From Chrysemys picta bellii (taxonomy: Eukaryota; Chordata; Testudines; Emydidae), in NCBI RefSeq assembly GCF_011386835.1, contig NC_088796.1, positions 32,133,011 to 32,197,010 on the forward strand: DNA of 64,000 bases, in the 5' to 3' direction. The notes under the pieces were generated by a model that saw only the letters and a list, made by a program, of their open reading frames with translations, did not search any database and was not told the DNA's origin. Position 1 is the stretch's first letter, and the number at the start of each line of letters is the position of its first letter. The translations under genes were made by a program, and so were the position numbers. Shown piece by piece: positions 46,491-57,814 of the stretch.

Positions 46491-49312
46491 AACACCTCGT
46501 GGTCAGACTGAAGGCCCAATTGTGGAAGATGGTCAATACCTTGACGATAATTACATGAAGCAGTACATTTCTTTTCTTCATTCAGCACTGCTAATTTTGA
46601 ACGTTAGTAAATTCATTTAGAAAACATAAGTATTCATTTATCGGATGTGCAGAGTAGATTTCTCACATACTAATATGTAAAAATGATCCTAACAATCTAT
46701 AGTAATGTTTTTGTCTCTTTCATTAGAATCCTTCCATTCAAGATACAAATGATCTTATCTTTCCTATATCCAAAGCAACACAAATAAAAAATGAAAGTGA
46801 CAATATTGTGCATACAAAGATGAGACTTCTTTTGAGCTTTGCAAACATGGACAATGCGTTTGAACTGAACTTTTGATCTAATTGTTCCTATGCAACTTGT
46901 ATTTAACATCTTTGATCTCTAAGTTAGTGATATAATCTGCTGTATAACTTAGCTTTTATTGATCTGTTCTCATGCTGAGCAAATCAAGTCTCACTTTTAT
47001 GGGATAGATTGAAAAAAGATAGTAAAACTGCCTCTGAGACAGCAGTTTAAATCTGTGCAATAACAGTGGAAGCAAGAGATAAGACTTTTATTACACTGCC
47101 AAACTTCACATGAACTCAAAGTGTCATTAAATAGGTATGTGTCATTTGCCACATATATTTATTTTACTAGATAACTTGCTTACCACCCATTTAGATGCAA
47201 TGTAGGGTATTCTTCTTTGCCATAGAATCTGTTCATGGTATTTAGTATACATTTGAAATAACATTCTCCTGGCATACTGTATGGATTTTAGTTTATTCTG
47301 TCCTAGCACAGTTTTCTAAAAGAGTTTTTGATCCCTTTATACTTGATTTAATTCCAAAGGCAATAGGCATATGGTCTGGACTGTTTTTACTATGCTAGTT
47401 GTTCATGATTAAAGAAGATTAATTCATATACACACAGAGATTTCTAATCATGCTCCAGAACATGTGAATTCTGTCATGCCTTGTGTTATTGCATTATTTA
47501 GCAAGGAGAAAAATAACAGCAGTCAAAAGCCTGTATCTCAGCTTGATGTTATTGAGAGTAGTTTTGCTTTAGAGGGTTCCCTATTGTGGCATTTTTTCCA
47601 TTGTTCACTGGGAAGAAAGACCTGATGAGTACGCTTAATGTGTATGGTACATACAGTGGGTGACACTTTTCTCTCCCATGCACGGAACAATGGTAAATGA
47701 GAAAATGCTTGTAAATTGATTTGCCTGCACGTTTTGGTGTTTTGTATCCTGGAATCAAACAAAGACTGCGGATGGCACTTGACAATTTACATGTCTATCA
47801 ATTACATGATTATGGTCAAAATTCTGCTTGCTTTACTTTTAAGAGGAGTCCCTTGGCTTCAATAGAACTTCTTGTATGAGCAGAGTGACCATTATTTGGT
47901 ATTATTACTGCCCACTCCTGTGAGGTTCTGGGTGCCCTTTACTTTTTTTTGTTAATATGGCCAATAAAAGAAAGTTGCTCTTTGTTTACATTACATTTGA
48001 GCTTCATTATACTTCACTTACAATGACCAACACCATACCTAGACAGGGAGGGAAATAAAGGGGTGTAGCATTTGGGGGAGCTGAGGTCACTCTTTATTGT
48101 TGACTTCAATAAAGTCACTTGGGGTGTACCTGAAAGAGTTTTGTACACTAGTCAGATCTATTGATTTAATCTTTTTTGTTACTAATCTCATTTTTTTCTA
48201 ATGGTTTGCTGAAGGACTAGGATTTGCAAATTAGAATGTGAAAATGAAGGAATACAACTCAGGCCTAGAATATACCATTCAGATCTAAATTATGTCACAT
48301 AAACATTATGAATACATTTTAATTTGCCTATAGCTCAATATCAAGTGACAGGTAGATTTTAAAAGACTGCAGATTGATTATATAATCAGTCACCTCTGGG
48401 TTAATGCTGAGTTGAAAGGGATGGGGGCTCCATTAGACTGTTGCTCTTCTCTTCCTACTCAGTTCTAAACCCAGTTAGACAGTGTTCAAAAGTTTCCTTA
48501 TATTGCCATAAGAAATAATTACCGCAGGTAAATCCCCTTCATAATGACATAGGACCTCAAAACAGACTCTCTTTTGGATGTCCCTTGTTGAGATGCCTAG
48601 ACTTCCTGTCTTCAGTAAATATATTTGAAATTCATGTATTAGAACATCATTTTCACATGTTAAGAACTAACATCCATCTGCCTTAAGAATTTATATATTA
48701 CCAGTCTAGGAGGGCCTGGATAGCATTGTTGCTTCTGTGTCTGGAGGAGGGTGTAGTGACTGGCTAGGTGAGGAGACCGGTATTGGTACAAGGAGCCAGG
48801 GTGGGTGGACAGACTGAGAAGATGAGATTATGTGGGCAAATGTAGACTGGGATGAGGAGCCACTGTGGAGTGGGGAGAGACGGAACTGAGATAGAAACTG
48901 TCTGGATGGGACAGGAGCATTGGGGTCAGGCTTGTGGGGAACACGAACAGAAGGCTCTGAGACCACCACAGCACACTTCACTCTAGATCCTGGAATAGAT
49001 TTCTAACTCTCAACATTCTTCTGCTGTCGTCAGATATTTCTGAAACGAAGGTCTTATTCATCTACAGTGGCTGGTTCGCACAGAGGATAATAGCATAATA
49101 CTTCTACCAGTTACTTTGTTAACTCAAATGACACAGGTCTGTGCTGTGGCTCTAAAGCTTCTAACCCTGCCAAATGAACCAGGCAGGTATATGATTCTGT
49201 ATGTTGGAGTTTCTGTTTTTTCAGTTTTTTTCAGTTTCAGTTTAGGATATTGTACACACACACATACACCTGTGATAGTGTTGCTGGTGTAGATATGGTA
49301 CACGTGGTACAC
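46491..49312. other. Gene-free DNA; GA-rich block at 48700-49000
   Basis: Mostly AT-rich unique DNA. 48706-48981 has a 91-codon minus-strand frame in a purine-rich block. Its Ser/Pro-rich product shows no domain, and it could be part of an old element lying upstream of the PLE at 49313. Confidence 0.35.
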
Positions 49313-49376
49313 AGGACCTAACCAGATCAGCTACAACATCACCGGCTCATTCACCTGCACGTCCACCAATGTTATA

Positions 49377-49673
49377 GGCCTTGGCTACACTTACCCGCAA
49401 GTTCGACGGCTGGAAATCGAACTTCTGGGTTCGACTTATCGCGTCTAGTCTGGACGCGATAAGTCGAACCCGGAAGTGCTCGCCGTCGACTGCGGTACTC
49501 CAGCTCGCCGAGAGGAGTACCGCGGAGTCGACGGGGGAGCCTGCCTGCCGAGTGTGGACCAAGGTAAGTTTGAACTAATTCGAACTAAGGTACTTCGAAC
49601 TTCAGCTACGTTATTCACGTAGCTGAAGTTGCGTACCTTAGTTCGAATTAGGGGGGGTAGTGTAGACCAAGCC
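49377..49673. mobile_element. 297-bp Harbinger-type MITE made of three hairpins, inside PLE
   Basis: Ends ggccttggctacacttaccc and, reverse complemented, ggcttggtctacactacccc. 3-bp duplication ATA (49374-49376 and 49674-49676). The interior is three successive hairpins: about 49403-49490 (ttcgacttatcgcgtc / gacgcgataagtcgaa), about 49486-49530 (gactgcggtactcc / ggagtaccgcggagtc) and about 49575-49651 (cttcagctacgt / acgtagctgaag, ttcgaactaaggtac / gtaccttagttcgaa). Very CpG-rich compared with its surroundings. The frame at 49381-49578 is not coding. Confidence 0.8.
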
Positions 49674-49842
49674 ATATATGCCATCATGGCAGCAATGCCC
49701 CTCTGCTATGTACATTGCCAAACTGGACAGTTATTACGCAAGAGGATAAATGGACACAAGTCAGATATCAGAAATGGCAATATACAAAAACCTGTAGGAG
49801 AACACTTCAACCTCCCTGGCCACACAATAGCAGATGTAAAGG

Positions 49843-50984
49843 TAGGGTGACCAGACATCCCGATTTTATCGGGACTGTCCCGATATTTCCTTGTTTGTCC
49901 CGCGTCCCGACCGACATGCGGTCGGGACACTGGACAAACAAGGAAATGCCCCGGAGCCTAGAGCCCGGAAGTGCTCGCGCCCCCCTCCCCCCGCCCCGAC
50001 TCCGCCCCCTCCTCCCCCGATTGGCTCCCTCCCCGAATCCCCGCCTCTTCCCCAGGCTCACCATTCCCCCTCCCTCCACAAGCGCTGGAGGGAGGCCCGG
50101 GAGACGCAGGGGAAGCGCGGGGCTGGGGTGAGTAACAGTCCGGCCTGGCCCCGAGCAGGCAGGACTCAGTTGGGTGGTTGGGAGAGGAGGGGGGTGACCC
50201 GCGGGGCCAGGCGGCGGCTGTTCTCCCCCCTTGGGCAGCGGGACTCGGGAGCAGCCGCTGCTGCAGCTCCCACTGCCGCGGGGGGAGGAAGCGGCTATGG
50301 CGCTCCGCGGTTGCGGCGCCTCCGAACCCCCCGAGCCGGGGCCTGCTGCGGGGACCCAGCAGCGCGTACGCTGGGCCCAGCTCCTGACCAGTCACGTGTG
50401 GGCTGCTGCCCAGCTGGTGCTATCCCGCGGCGGCCCCGGGGCGGAGGCATCGGCCGCCCAGCCCCGTTCGTTCCCCTGCGGGACGGGGGGGCTGGGGCCT
50501 GCTGCCCCCACTCCGGGGCCGCCGCGGGATAGCACCAGCTGGGTAGCAGCCCAGACGCGACTGGCCAGGGGCTGGGCGCAGTGTGCGCGCTGCTGGGTCC
50601 CCGCAGCAGGCCCCGGCTCGGGGGGTTCGGGGGCGCCAGAGCTGCAGCCGCGGAGCGCCATGGCCGCTTCCTGCCCCCGCGGCAGTGGGAGCTGCAGCAG
50701 CGGCTGCTCCCGAGTCCCGCTGGCCGGGGGTGAGAACAGCCCGCCTGGCCCCGCGGGCCGCCCCCCTCCTCGCCCTACCACCCAACTGAGTCCTGCCTGC
50801 AAGGGACCAGGCCGGACTGTTACTCACCCCGGCCCCGCGCTTCCCCTGAGTCTCCCGGGCCTCCCTCCAGCGCTTGCGGAGGAAGGGTGGTTTTTTTTTT
50901 GCCCCCCGCCATGCCCCCCCCCCCTGCGTCACCCCCCACTTCCCCCGCGTCCCGATATTTGTCTTGGGTGATCTGGTCACCCTA
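49843..50984. mobile_element. 1142-bp GC-rich foldback hAT-type element inside PLE
   Basis: Ends tagggtgaccag and, reverse complemented, tagggtgaccagat. Perfect 8-bp duplication tgtaaagg at 49835-49842 and 50985-50992. The arms from about 50079 to 50450 and from about 50500 to 50870 are near-complete inverted repeats around a centre near 50475 (for example ccagctggtgctatcccgcg / cgcgggatagcaccagctgg). A small extra hairpin lies at about 49886-49945 (ttccttgtttgtcc / ggacaaacaaggaa). The sequence is extremely GC- and CpG-rich, so long frames appear on both strands, none with a domain. A short relative is at 62746-62868. Confidence 0.9.
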
Positions 50985-51650
50985 TGTAAAGGTAGCCATC
51001 TTCCAGCAAAAAAACTTCAGGACCAGACTCCAAAGAGAAACTGCTGAGCTCCAGTTCATTTGCAAATTTGACACCATCAGATCAGGATTAAACAAAGACT
51101 GTGAATGGCTATCCAACTACAGAAGCAGTTTCTCCTCCCTTGGTGTTCAGACCTCAACTGCTAGCAGAGCACCTCACCCTCCCTGATTGAACTAACCTCG
51201 TTATCTCCATACTGATTTATACCTGCCACTGGAGATTTCCATTACTTGCATCTGAAGAAGTGAGGTTCTTACCCACGAAAGCTTATGCTCCCAATACTTC
51301 TGTTAGTCTTAAAGGTGCCACAGGACCCTCTGTTGCTTTTTACAGATTCAGACTAACACGGCTACCCCTCTGATACTAGGGCTTTTATTGTTGATGGAGC
51401 AGGTGGAGTGGAATTATAGTGAGCAAAATTGGGAATTTTTAACCTATTTTCTTAGCGTAGGCAGAGCCCTAGAAAATATAGCATGAGGGGAGTAGTTTAA
51501 CAAAGGCCATGAAGCCCTGAAATCATGTTGTGTATTCACTCTGACAAGAGGACAACAAGCCAAAAGGATATCATCTTGATTTCTCAACATCAAGGCTTGA
51601 AAAGCCCTTGATAGCAGCAGCCAAATCATACACAACATTGTAAGCAAAGC

Positions 51651-52252
51651 CAGGGCCGGCTCCAGGCACCAGCCCACCAAGCTTGTGCTTGGGGCGGCAC
51701 CTGGAGGGGGGCGGTGCGGTGCTCCGGCTTCGGCCGCCGGGGAGAGCGGAGCCCCGGCTGGGCTCTCCGGCCTCCCCCCGGCACTCTGGCCGCCGGGGAG
51801 AGCGGAGCCGCGGCGGGCTCTCCGCCCTCCCTGCGGCACTCTGGCCGCCGGGGAGAGCGGAGCCCCGGCCAGCTCGCTGCCCTCCTCCCGGGGCTCCGGC
51901 CGCCAGCGGAGCTGCGGCAGGCTCGCCACCCTCCCCCCGGCACTCTGGCCGCCGGGGAGAGCGGAGCCCCGGCCAGCTCGCCGCCCTCCTCCCGGAGCTC
52001 TGGCCGCCACTCCGCTCTCCCCCCAGTGCTCTGGCCCCCGGGGAGAGCGGAGCCGCGGCGGGCTCTCCGCGTTCCCTCTGGCACTCTGGCCGCCGGGGAG
52101 AGCAGAGCTGCGGCCAGCTCGCTGCCCTCCCCCCGGCGCTCTGGCCGCCGGGGAGAGCGGAGCCGCGGCGGGCTCGCCGCCCTCTTCCCGGGGCTCCGGC
52201 CGCCAGCGGAGCCGCGGCAGGCTCACCGCCCTCCCCCCGGCACTCTGGCCAG
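51651..52252. mobile_element. hAT-type end followed by a GC-rich minisatellite
   Basis: Begins cagggccggctccaggcacc, then 'agcccaccaagcttgtgctt', 'ggggcggcacctgg', which is the same terminus as the right end of 7560-7778 in opposite orientation. From about 51729 to 52252 it becomes a tandem array. No matching opposite end or duplication was found, so the element is either truncated or has lost its end to array expansion. Confidence 0.7.
51729..52252. repeat. ~55-bp GC-rich minisatellite, about 9-10 units
   Basis: Units start ggccgccggggagagcggag and continue 'cc(c/g)cggc', 'ctc(t/g)ccgccctcc', 'ccggcactct'. Individual units measure 56, 55, 55 and 49 bp in the first four. Some units lack the 'ggggaga' part ('ggccgccagcggagc'). 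Several long frames on both strands (up to 260 codons) arise because the unit has no stop codon in most frames. They show only Ala/Gly/Pro/Arg-rich repeats, and I do not regard them as genes. Confidence 0.85.
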
Positions 52253-53313
52253 AAAATGTCAGAAAATGTCAAAATGCTGAATAGGTATTTTTTAAAAAAC
52301 AACAAGAACAATAAAAAACAAATAAAAAAACAACAAGAACTTTGAAAGATAAAGATGAATAAAAGCTCCGGGAAAAAAACAGTTTATAGAGGTGTGTAGA
52401 GGATAGGTTAGTAGGGGGAGGGGTCAAAGTTAGGTCATTTTTAGGAGAGTGAAGGTCATTTAAAGCAGACAGTGAAGGCCCTGATTTTCAAAACTATTAA
52501 CATTCCATTTATGAATGAGAATGGGAAAAAGGTTCTTTATGAAAAACATGCCTGAGAGTGTATTCACGCACACAGCCAGCTTCTTTGGATTTAAGTATTC
52601 AGAACGCATACAACAACAGAATTTAGGAAGCACAACTCAAGCAAAGCAAGACAATCAGTGCTATGTGACCCATTGGTCTGTAAGCCAGAGGTGTTAGTGA
52701 GACTAATAAGACAGAAGTCTTAAGCAATGCAGGACCACATGGTACTGACATAGGATATCCACCATATCAGTAATTCCCAACCCAGGGGTCGTGACCTCAA
52801 GGTGGGTAGTGAAGCTGTTTTCTGGGGGTTGCAAAAATTTTCTCCAGAAACTAAGCTTCTATTTAAAAACTGTTTATAGCCTTTCTGGCTAAGAAGATAA
52901 CCTCCAGAGTGTAAACTGCTGCACTTTCTACCTTTAATAAATATACAGGTCCAGACTGCATACAGACCCTTGGCCAGAGCATATGGAAGCAGTAGGATGC
53001 AAGGCCCTTCTCCCCCCCACCTCCCATATTGCCCTCCTGTGCAGGAACTTACCACAACAGCCACTCCTGTGCTCAGGGACTTCAAGCATTCCGCAACACC
53101 AGCGTCTCTGCTGGCACTAGTCTCTCCAAAGGACAAGGAAGATGCCAAGGCTGTTCCACCATAGAGCTGGTCTGGCTTAGTGAAAAGAGCCTGCAGCACT
53201 TGCCCTGCATGCCCTGGAGTTAGTGTACCTGCGTCAGCAACAGTGAAACCTATAGCCTATTATTCAACAACATTTTGGGGAGAATGCATTTAATAATAGG
53301 CCCCTCCTGCAGA
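52253..53313. other. No genes; short repeats and a hAT-like fragment
   Basis: A 10-bp unit agaaaatgtc is tandemly duplicated at 52251-52270 at the edge of the minisatellite, followed by A-rich sequence to 52370. 'caggggtcgtgacctcaagg' at 52784, followed by 'tgggggttgcaaaaattt', resembles one end of a hAT MITE with no partner. The remainder is unremarkable. Confidence 0.4.
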
Positions 53314-53587
53314 AGTGGTGTGGTCTAATGTACAGAGCATTGGACTAAGAATCAGGAGCCATGGGTTCCATTTTTGCCTCTGCCACTGACCTGCTGGATG
53401 ACACTGAGCAACTCACTTCAGTTCCCAGTTTCCCCATTTAATCTTTCTCTTTTTTTCTCTATTTAGAATATAAATCTCAGGGCACAGACTGACTTTTACT
53501 ATGTGTTTGCACAGTGCTTAGCACAATGGGGTCTTGATCTTAGTTGGAGCATTTAGGTGCTACTGTAATATAAATAAATAATAATAG
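53314..53587 (+). repeat. MIR/CORE-type tRNA-derived SINE
   Basis: A fairly complete SINE. The tRNA-like head has an A-box-like tggtctaatg at about 53321 and a B-box-like ggttccat at about 53364. The body contains 'gcctctgccactgacctgct' and 'gagcaactcacttcagttcc', then 'cagtttccccatttaatc'. The 3' tail 'gcacagtgcttagcacaatg' ends in (aaat/aat)n at 53570-53587. No functional tRNA fold is preserved. Confidence 0.8.
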
Positions 53588-53845
53588 TTCCTGCACTTTT
53601 TGGCCCCCCCTCCTCTCCCCACCCCAGAACTCTCATTGGCTGAGAGGTTTGGGTGAGCAAAGAATGTAGGATCAGACCCGACGTGTATAACATTAGCCTA
53701 ATAGTCTATGTGTACATTCTTCAGTGCTTTATTGTGTAATGCTTGGAATACAGGTAAACTTTTGGCTAACCTTTTTTTAAAAAAAAACATGAAATGTGTA
53801 CATTTGAATTTTGCACAGTATTTTAATTTTTGCACATATTTCTAA

Positions 53846-54061
53846 GGCTATGGTTGCATTCTGAGCGAGGGGTGTGACGACCCTGCTCATGTACACAAAC
53901 TCGCCAGTGTCAGGCAGGTTTGTACCTGGCATGGCCGAGCTTTGCATCCATTTCCACTACCAGTGCTCCTGCAGCTACACTCCTATTTATACATACTAGC
54001 TTGATGAGAGATGTACACAAGCAGGGGTATCACACCCCTAGCTTATAGTGTAGACATAGCC
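53846..54061. mobile_element. PIF/Harbinger-like MITE (about 216 bp)
   Basis: Inverted ends ggctatggttgcattctgag and, reverse complemented, ggctatgtctacactataag. Flanks are TAA (53843-53845) and TAC (54062-54064), a near match for a 3-bp duplication. 'gaggggtgtgacgaccctgc' pairs with 'gcaggggtatcacacccct'. No coding capacity. Confidence 0.65.
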
Positions 54062-54064
54062 TAC

Positions 54065-56713
54065 ATATCTGGCAAATTTTCATATATATTTGAATATAAA
54101 TAGGGTATATAGTTAATAACCTGTTAATAACAGGCTATTTTTGTAATATTGTCTTTCACTGTTCCACACAAGATGATAAAACTCTTATTTCACAGTAAAG
54201 CTATTTTTTCAGTTAAAATAGCCCCCCCTCCATATTTTCTCTTTGTTTGATATTTGACACTTTTATCCGCTAAGATTAAAGAAGGAATCATTGTATTGCC
54301 TCTTTTTAATATTAGATTTCTGTATCACTTCTATGCTGGTAAAATAATTTCAATAATGTTACTTAAAAATCTTACTCTTAGTTTGAGTCTGTCCTGGAGA
54401 CTTAAATGAGCAGTGTTTGTTGATCTCAGTTCAGTCCCCAGTAAATGTCTACATCACAAAACCACTACACTTAATTTTCCATGATTGATAGTTTCTGCTT
54501 AGCTCAGACATAGGGCTGAGCCAGGCAAGGACTTTATTACCTCCCATTCTAGTAAGGGTGGTCCAGCCAGGTCAAAGTCGAGGTCAATAGTAGGAGAGAG
54601 AAGGCACTAATTTTGCCTTGAAACAGACTTGCTCTTCAGTGAAACAAAGAACTTCACTTTCCAGTACTATTTCATGAAAAGAGGTATTCAGTCCAAGAAT
54701 AATAATAAATACACTGAATTTAAACCATACCATAGTTCAAATTCTACTTTTAATAACCACAGTAAGTATTAAATATACACATTTTTTAATTAGTGGATAC
54801 ATTCTATATTTAACTCTGAATTCTCTGTTGAAAATGAACTACTGAATATTGATTTCCTGTCATTCTTTTTGTCCATTTTGAGCAAACAAAAAAGAAACTC
54901 TCTTTTAGAGATTTGATAGGGAAAATTTAGCTGCACAGCTACCAGAATTTTTCTTAACCTAATTGTGTAAAGATGGAAGTTTGATAAGATTTCTGAAATC
55001 CCAATATACTTCAGGAGATTGGGCATGATCTAGAGGCTAGAAATGATTTTTGACCTTATCACTTGGTTAGTATTGAGATTATCTTTGGCACAGTGCATTG
55101 CACAGATATAAACACAATGACTGCCACAAAATGTGTAAACCTAAAAAGACAGATACTAGTAGAAGACAGGATCTACTGGGAAATCCAGACGTGGGAAAAT
55201 TTAGTGAGTTTGGCTTGGGTTTTTATTATTATTATTATTATTTATTATTATTTCTTTGTTTGTTTTAATAACAAGACCACTTCTTTTAGCTAGATCAAAT
55301 GACTGGAACTCAAGACTGCTATATTCTCATCTTAACTCTGTCACTGTCTCATATGTGGCTGTTGGCAATTTATTTAGTCGCCAGTTCAGCAAAGCACTTA
55401 AATATATGACAAAAAGTTAACTGTGTACTCAAGAGCTGTACTGTTCTGTAACTGTAATCTTTCTGGGCCAATTTTTGCCCTGATTTGCATCCTCATTGAA
55501 ATCAGTTGGACTATATGGGGATGTAAGTCAGAGGAGAATAGCGGGTCTGGCCCTAACAAAAGTGCGGGTATTTAATTTTTAAAACAATTACACAAAGCTG
55601 TAAAAGTCATATTCTGATATTGAATATCCCCAATTTTGGAGGTGGTTGGGTGTAAGCTTTTGGTTTGGCCCATCATAAAGAGAGAAGTCCCTTGCAAATA
55701 TCTGAACCCAGAACCTTATTTCAAGACTCTTAAATTCAGGGTCTTCATATCTGGGATTTTGGTTTGGACCCATTTCTAATATGTACATTACTGGCATTGT
55801 GGCTTAATGAATGAATGACTGTAATGATAGTGCTTTGAAATCAGAGGGTCGAGGGCAATGTATAAGGACAAAATAGTAGAACATGCAAATAAAGATAACA
55901 TAGCCACTAGGAAGTCCACTCATGCCAATATTAATATGATAAATAGACCCTCATTGTTTATTTCATTGGTTTTGTATCTTGAAAATACAAGAACATTCTT
56001 GAATTGAATGAGATCACGGTCCTCTAATGGTTAGAGTAAAAGAATGAAAACCAAAAAATATTCTGTGTTCTTCTCATCTTCTTTAAGACAATAAGTCATT
56101 GTATGATTTCAGCTGAATCATTTAATTTATATGTACATAAACTGAAAAACTGAATTAAAATAAAGATTTACTGAAAGCCAGGTGCTGAGTATATGTAGAG
56201 TAAATTAAAAGAAAAAGTTATTTTTGAACTTGAAGAGAAGCTCCTCTGAGAACATGTCTTAAATATGGGTAATTTTGTCAGTCTGTATACAAAAATGAAT
56301 ATGTTTTTGACTGGGTTTATTTGCTACTGTTCAAAAATCTCTACAATACTATAAATCCTGCTGAGGGATTAGCATTTGTGTTGATGATAAAAGATCAAGA
56401 CGACAATATAGAGTGACCTCTCTGTAAAAGTAACGGGAGAGTATCTGAAGACTTCTGAAAACAAAGCATGAGCTACAATGAATTGGAACCATATGGAGGG
56501 GAAAAAATCAAGTTACTGAAGTAAACATTAGTTGATGTTCATAGTGAAGATCAAAAGCGCCCATAAAACCATCGTCCACAAAAGAGGCTACGGTAAAGAT
56601 CAAATCAAAAAGTTATCCTATATTTGTCAATTCCTTTACATTTTTAAAAGCTATATAGTATTGAACAGTAACTGAGAATGATGCTACTTAGATATCAGTT
56701 ACTCTACATGTGT
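54065..56713. other. Gene-free AT-rich DNA with a TTA-rich microsatellite
   Basis: An (ATT)n run lies at about 55223-55253. 55470-55560 looks like a degraded palindrome ('ggccaatttttgccctgatt', 'agaatagcgggtctggccc'). Nothing else recognised. Confidence 0.4.

Positions 56714-56773
<60 letters not shown>
56714..56773 (+). repeat. (GATA)15 microsatellite
   Basis: Fifteen uninterrupted copies of gata (60 bp). Perfect arrays of this length are usually polymorphic. The minus-strand frame through it (YLSI repeats) is an artefact. Confidence 0.97.
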
Positions 56774-57814
56774 CACCATTGTATTATCCTAATTACACTG
56801 ATGTAACTTCTTTGACTGCAATGGAATAATGCCACTGTAAAATAGGAGTGGTGAGTTAGGCCCACAGTAATCATTATTTTTTGCATTGATTTGTAGTAAA
56901 CAAATTGAACCACAGAAGAAACTGAGATAAAGAAAGAGAAAAGGAGTGTGTGTTTGGTACCCTCACTATTGGTTTTATAATAGAAGGCCAGAGTTCTTCA
57001 AAGATTTATATTCATACTTATCTTTATGCCAACTAAAGTCAATGGGATTATTCACAGTGTGTAAATGTATGCAGATGTGTAACCTTTTCAAGACTGGGGC
57101 CTACTATAATATAATGAATACATCATCATCAGATTTTATCCTTCCTACTTACGCTTTTCTGAGCCACAACACAGCTGCTTCTTCTGATATTTTTTTGTTT
57201 CTGTCTTGGGTGCCTTTGACATATTCCCAGTCCAGTCAGGTGAGTTCTAATAGTTCTGCCCTAACTGTTCCTGTTATTACTGACTATTCTATAACTTCCC
57301 CTTGAGTGCTTATATTGCTCTTTCACTTGAGACGGATGCAGGTTTATTGCTTACAAGGCAGATTCTCCCAAATTCTAATTTTAAGCAGTATAACTGTAAA
57401 CTAAAATTTGTGTGACACAGGCTTAGTAAACTAAATCTCTGTCATGTTCATACCTAATCCATAATCACTTAACAATCAGAAAAACAACTCAAGCTAAAAA
57501 ATAGGAGTTGCTCATTTTAATATTATTCATGTTCCTAATTTGATGTTTAAGAATAATAATATAAAAATAATACTTTGAGGTGTCTTAATTCAAAATATAA
57601 TTATCCCACTTAATTTTTTTTAATACAATGAATAGTTTTCTAAAGAGTTCGGTTTTTCAGATAATAGATTCTCATCATTCATTATGTAAAAATTTAATTG
57701 TTTTTCTATAATTTTCTGAATATAACATAAACATTACATCGCAAAATAGGAAGAGAAATAAAATAACATCACCCACATTGTTGCAATATAGTAATGTGGG
57801 AGAATATCCTGCAA
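56774..57814. other. Gene-free AT-rich DNA
   Basis: No motifs or element ends. The frame at 56946-57305 is 119 codons but has no recognisable domain and average composition for AT-rich non-coding DNA. Confidence 0.4.

Larger units (their letters stand above)
49326..51186 (+). pseudogene. PLE C-terminal GIY-YIG endonuclease region, interrupted
   Basis: Three coding segments. 49326-49376 reads ISYNITGSFTCTSTNV (a Cys of the linker zinc-binding region). 49677-49842 reads IYAIM and then QTGQLLRKRINGHKSDIRNG and PVGEHFNLPGH (the nuclease Arg helix and the metal-binding Glu region). 50993-51186 reads VAIFQQKNFRTRLQRETAEL, QFICKFDTIRSGLNKDCEWL and a Ser-rich tail. The first insertion plus its duplication adds 300 bp and keeps frame. 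The second adds 1150 bp and shifts frame by one, which is exactly the shift observed. The GIY-YIG core itself looks damaged, with text near MPLCYVHC that suggests small indels. The reverse transcriptase domain expected upstream is absent. Family role: cleaves target DNA for retrotransposition. Confidence 0.8.
49313..51377 (+). mobile_element. Penelope-like retroelement 3' half with two nested insertions
   Basis: The 3' end of the PLE reading frame (GIY-YIG endonuclease) runs to the stop at 51184-51186. A 3' UTR follows ('ctgattgaactaacctcgtt', 'ctgccactggagatttccat') and then the terminal repeat 51247-51377 ('catctgaagaagtgaggttc', 'cacgaaagcttatgctccca', 'gactaacacggctacccctc', 'tgatact'). 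This copy links the widespread short terminal repeat to a PLE coding region. It is interrupted at 49377-49673 and 49843-50984. Confidence 0.8.

Noticed and set aside
49891..50971. Long frames of 136 to 246 codons on both strands at about 50 kb
   Set aside because: They lie within the GC-rich foldback hAT-type element. They mirror each other because the arms are inverted repeats, and they carry no domain.
51444..52345. Frames up to 260 codons at 51.4-52.3 kb
   Set aside because: They come from a stop-free GC-rich minisatellite open in several frames on both strands.
56704..56913. Minus-strand frame with YLSI repeats
   Set aside because: Direct translation of the GATA microsatellite. Not a protein.
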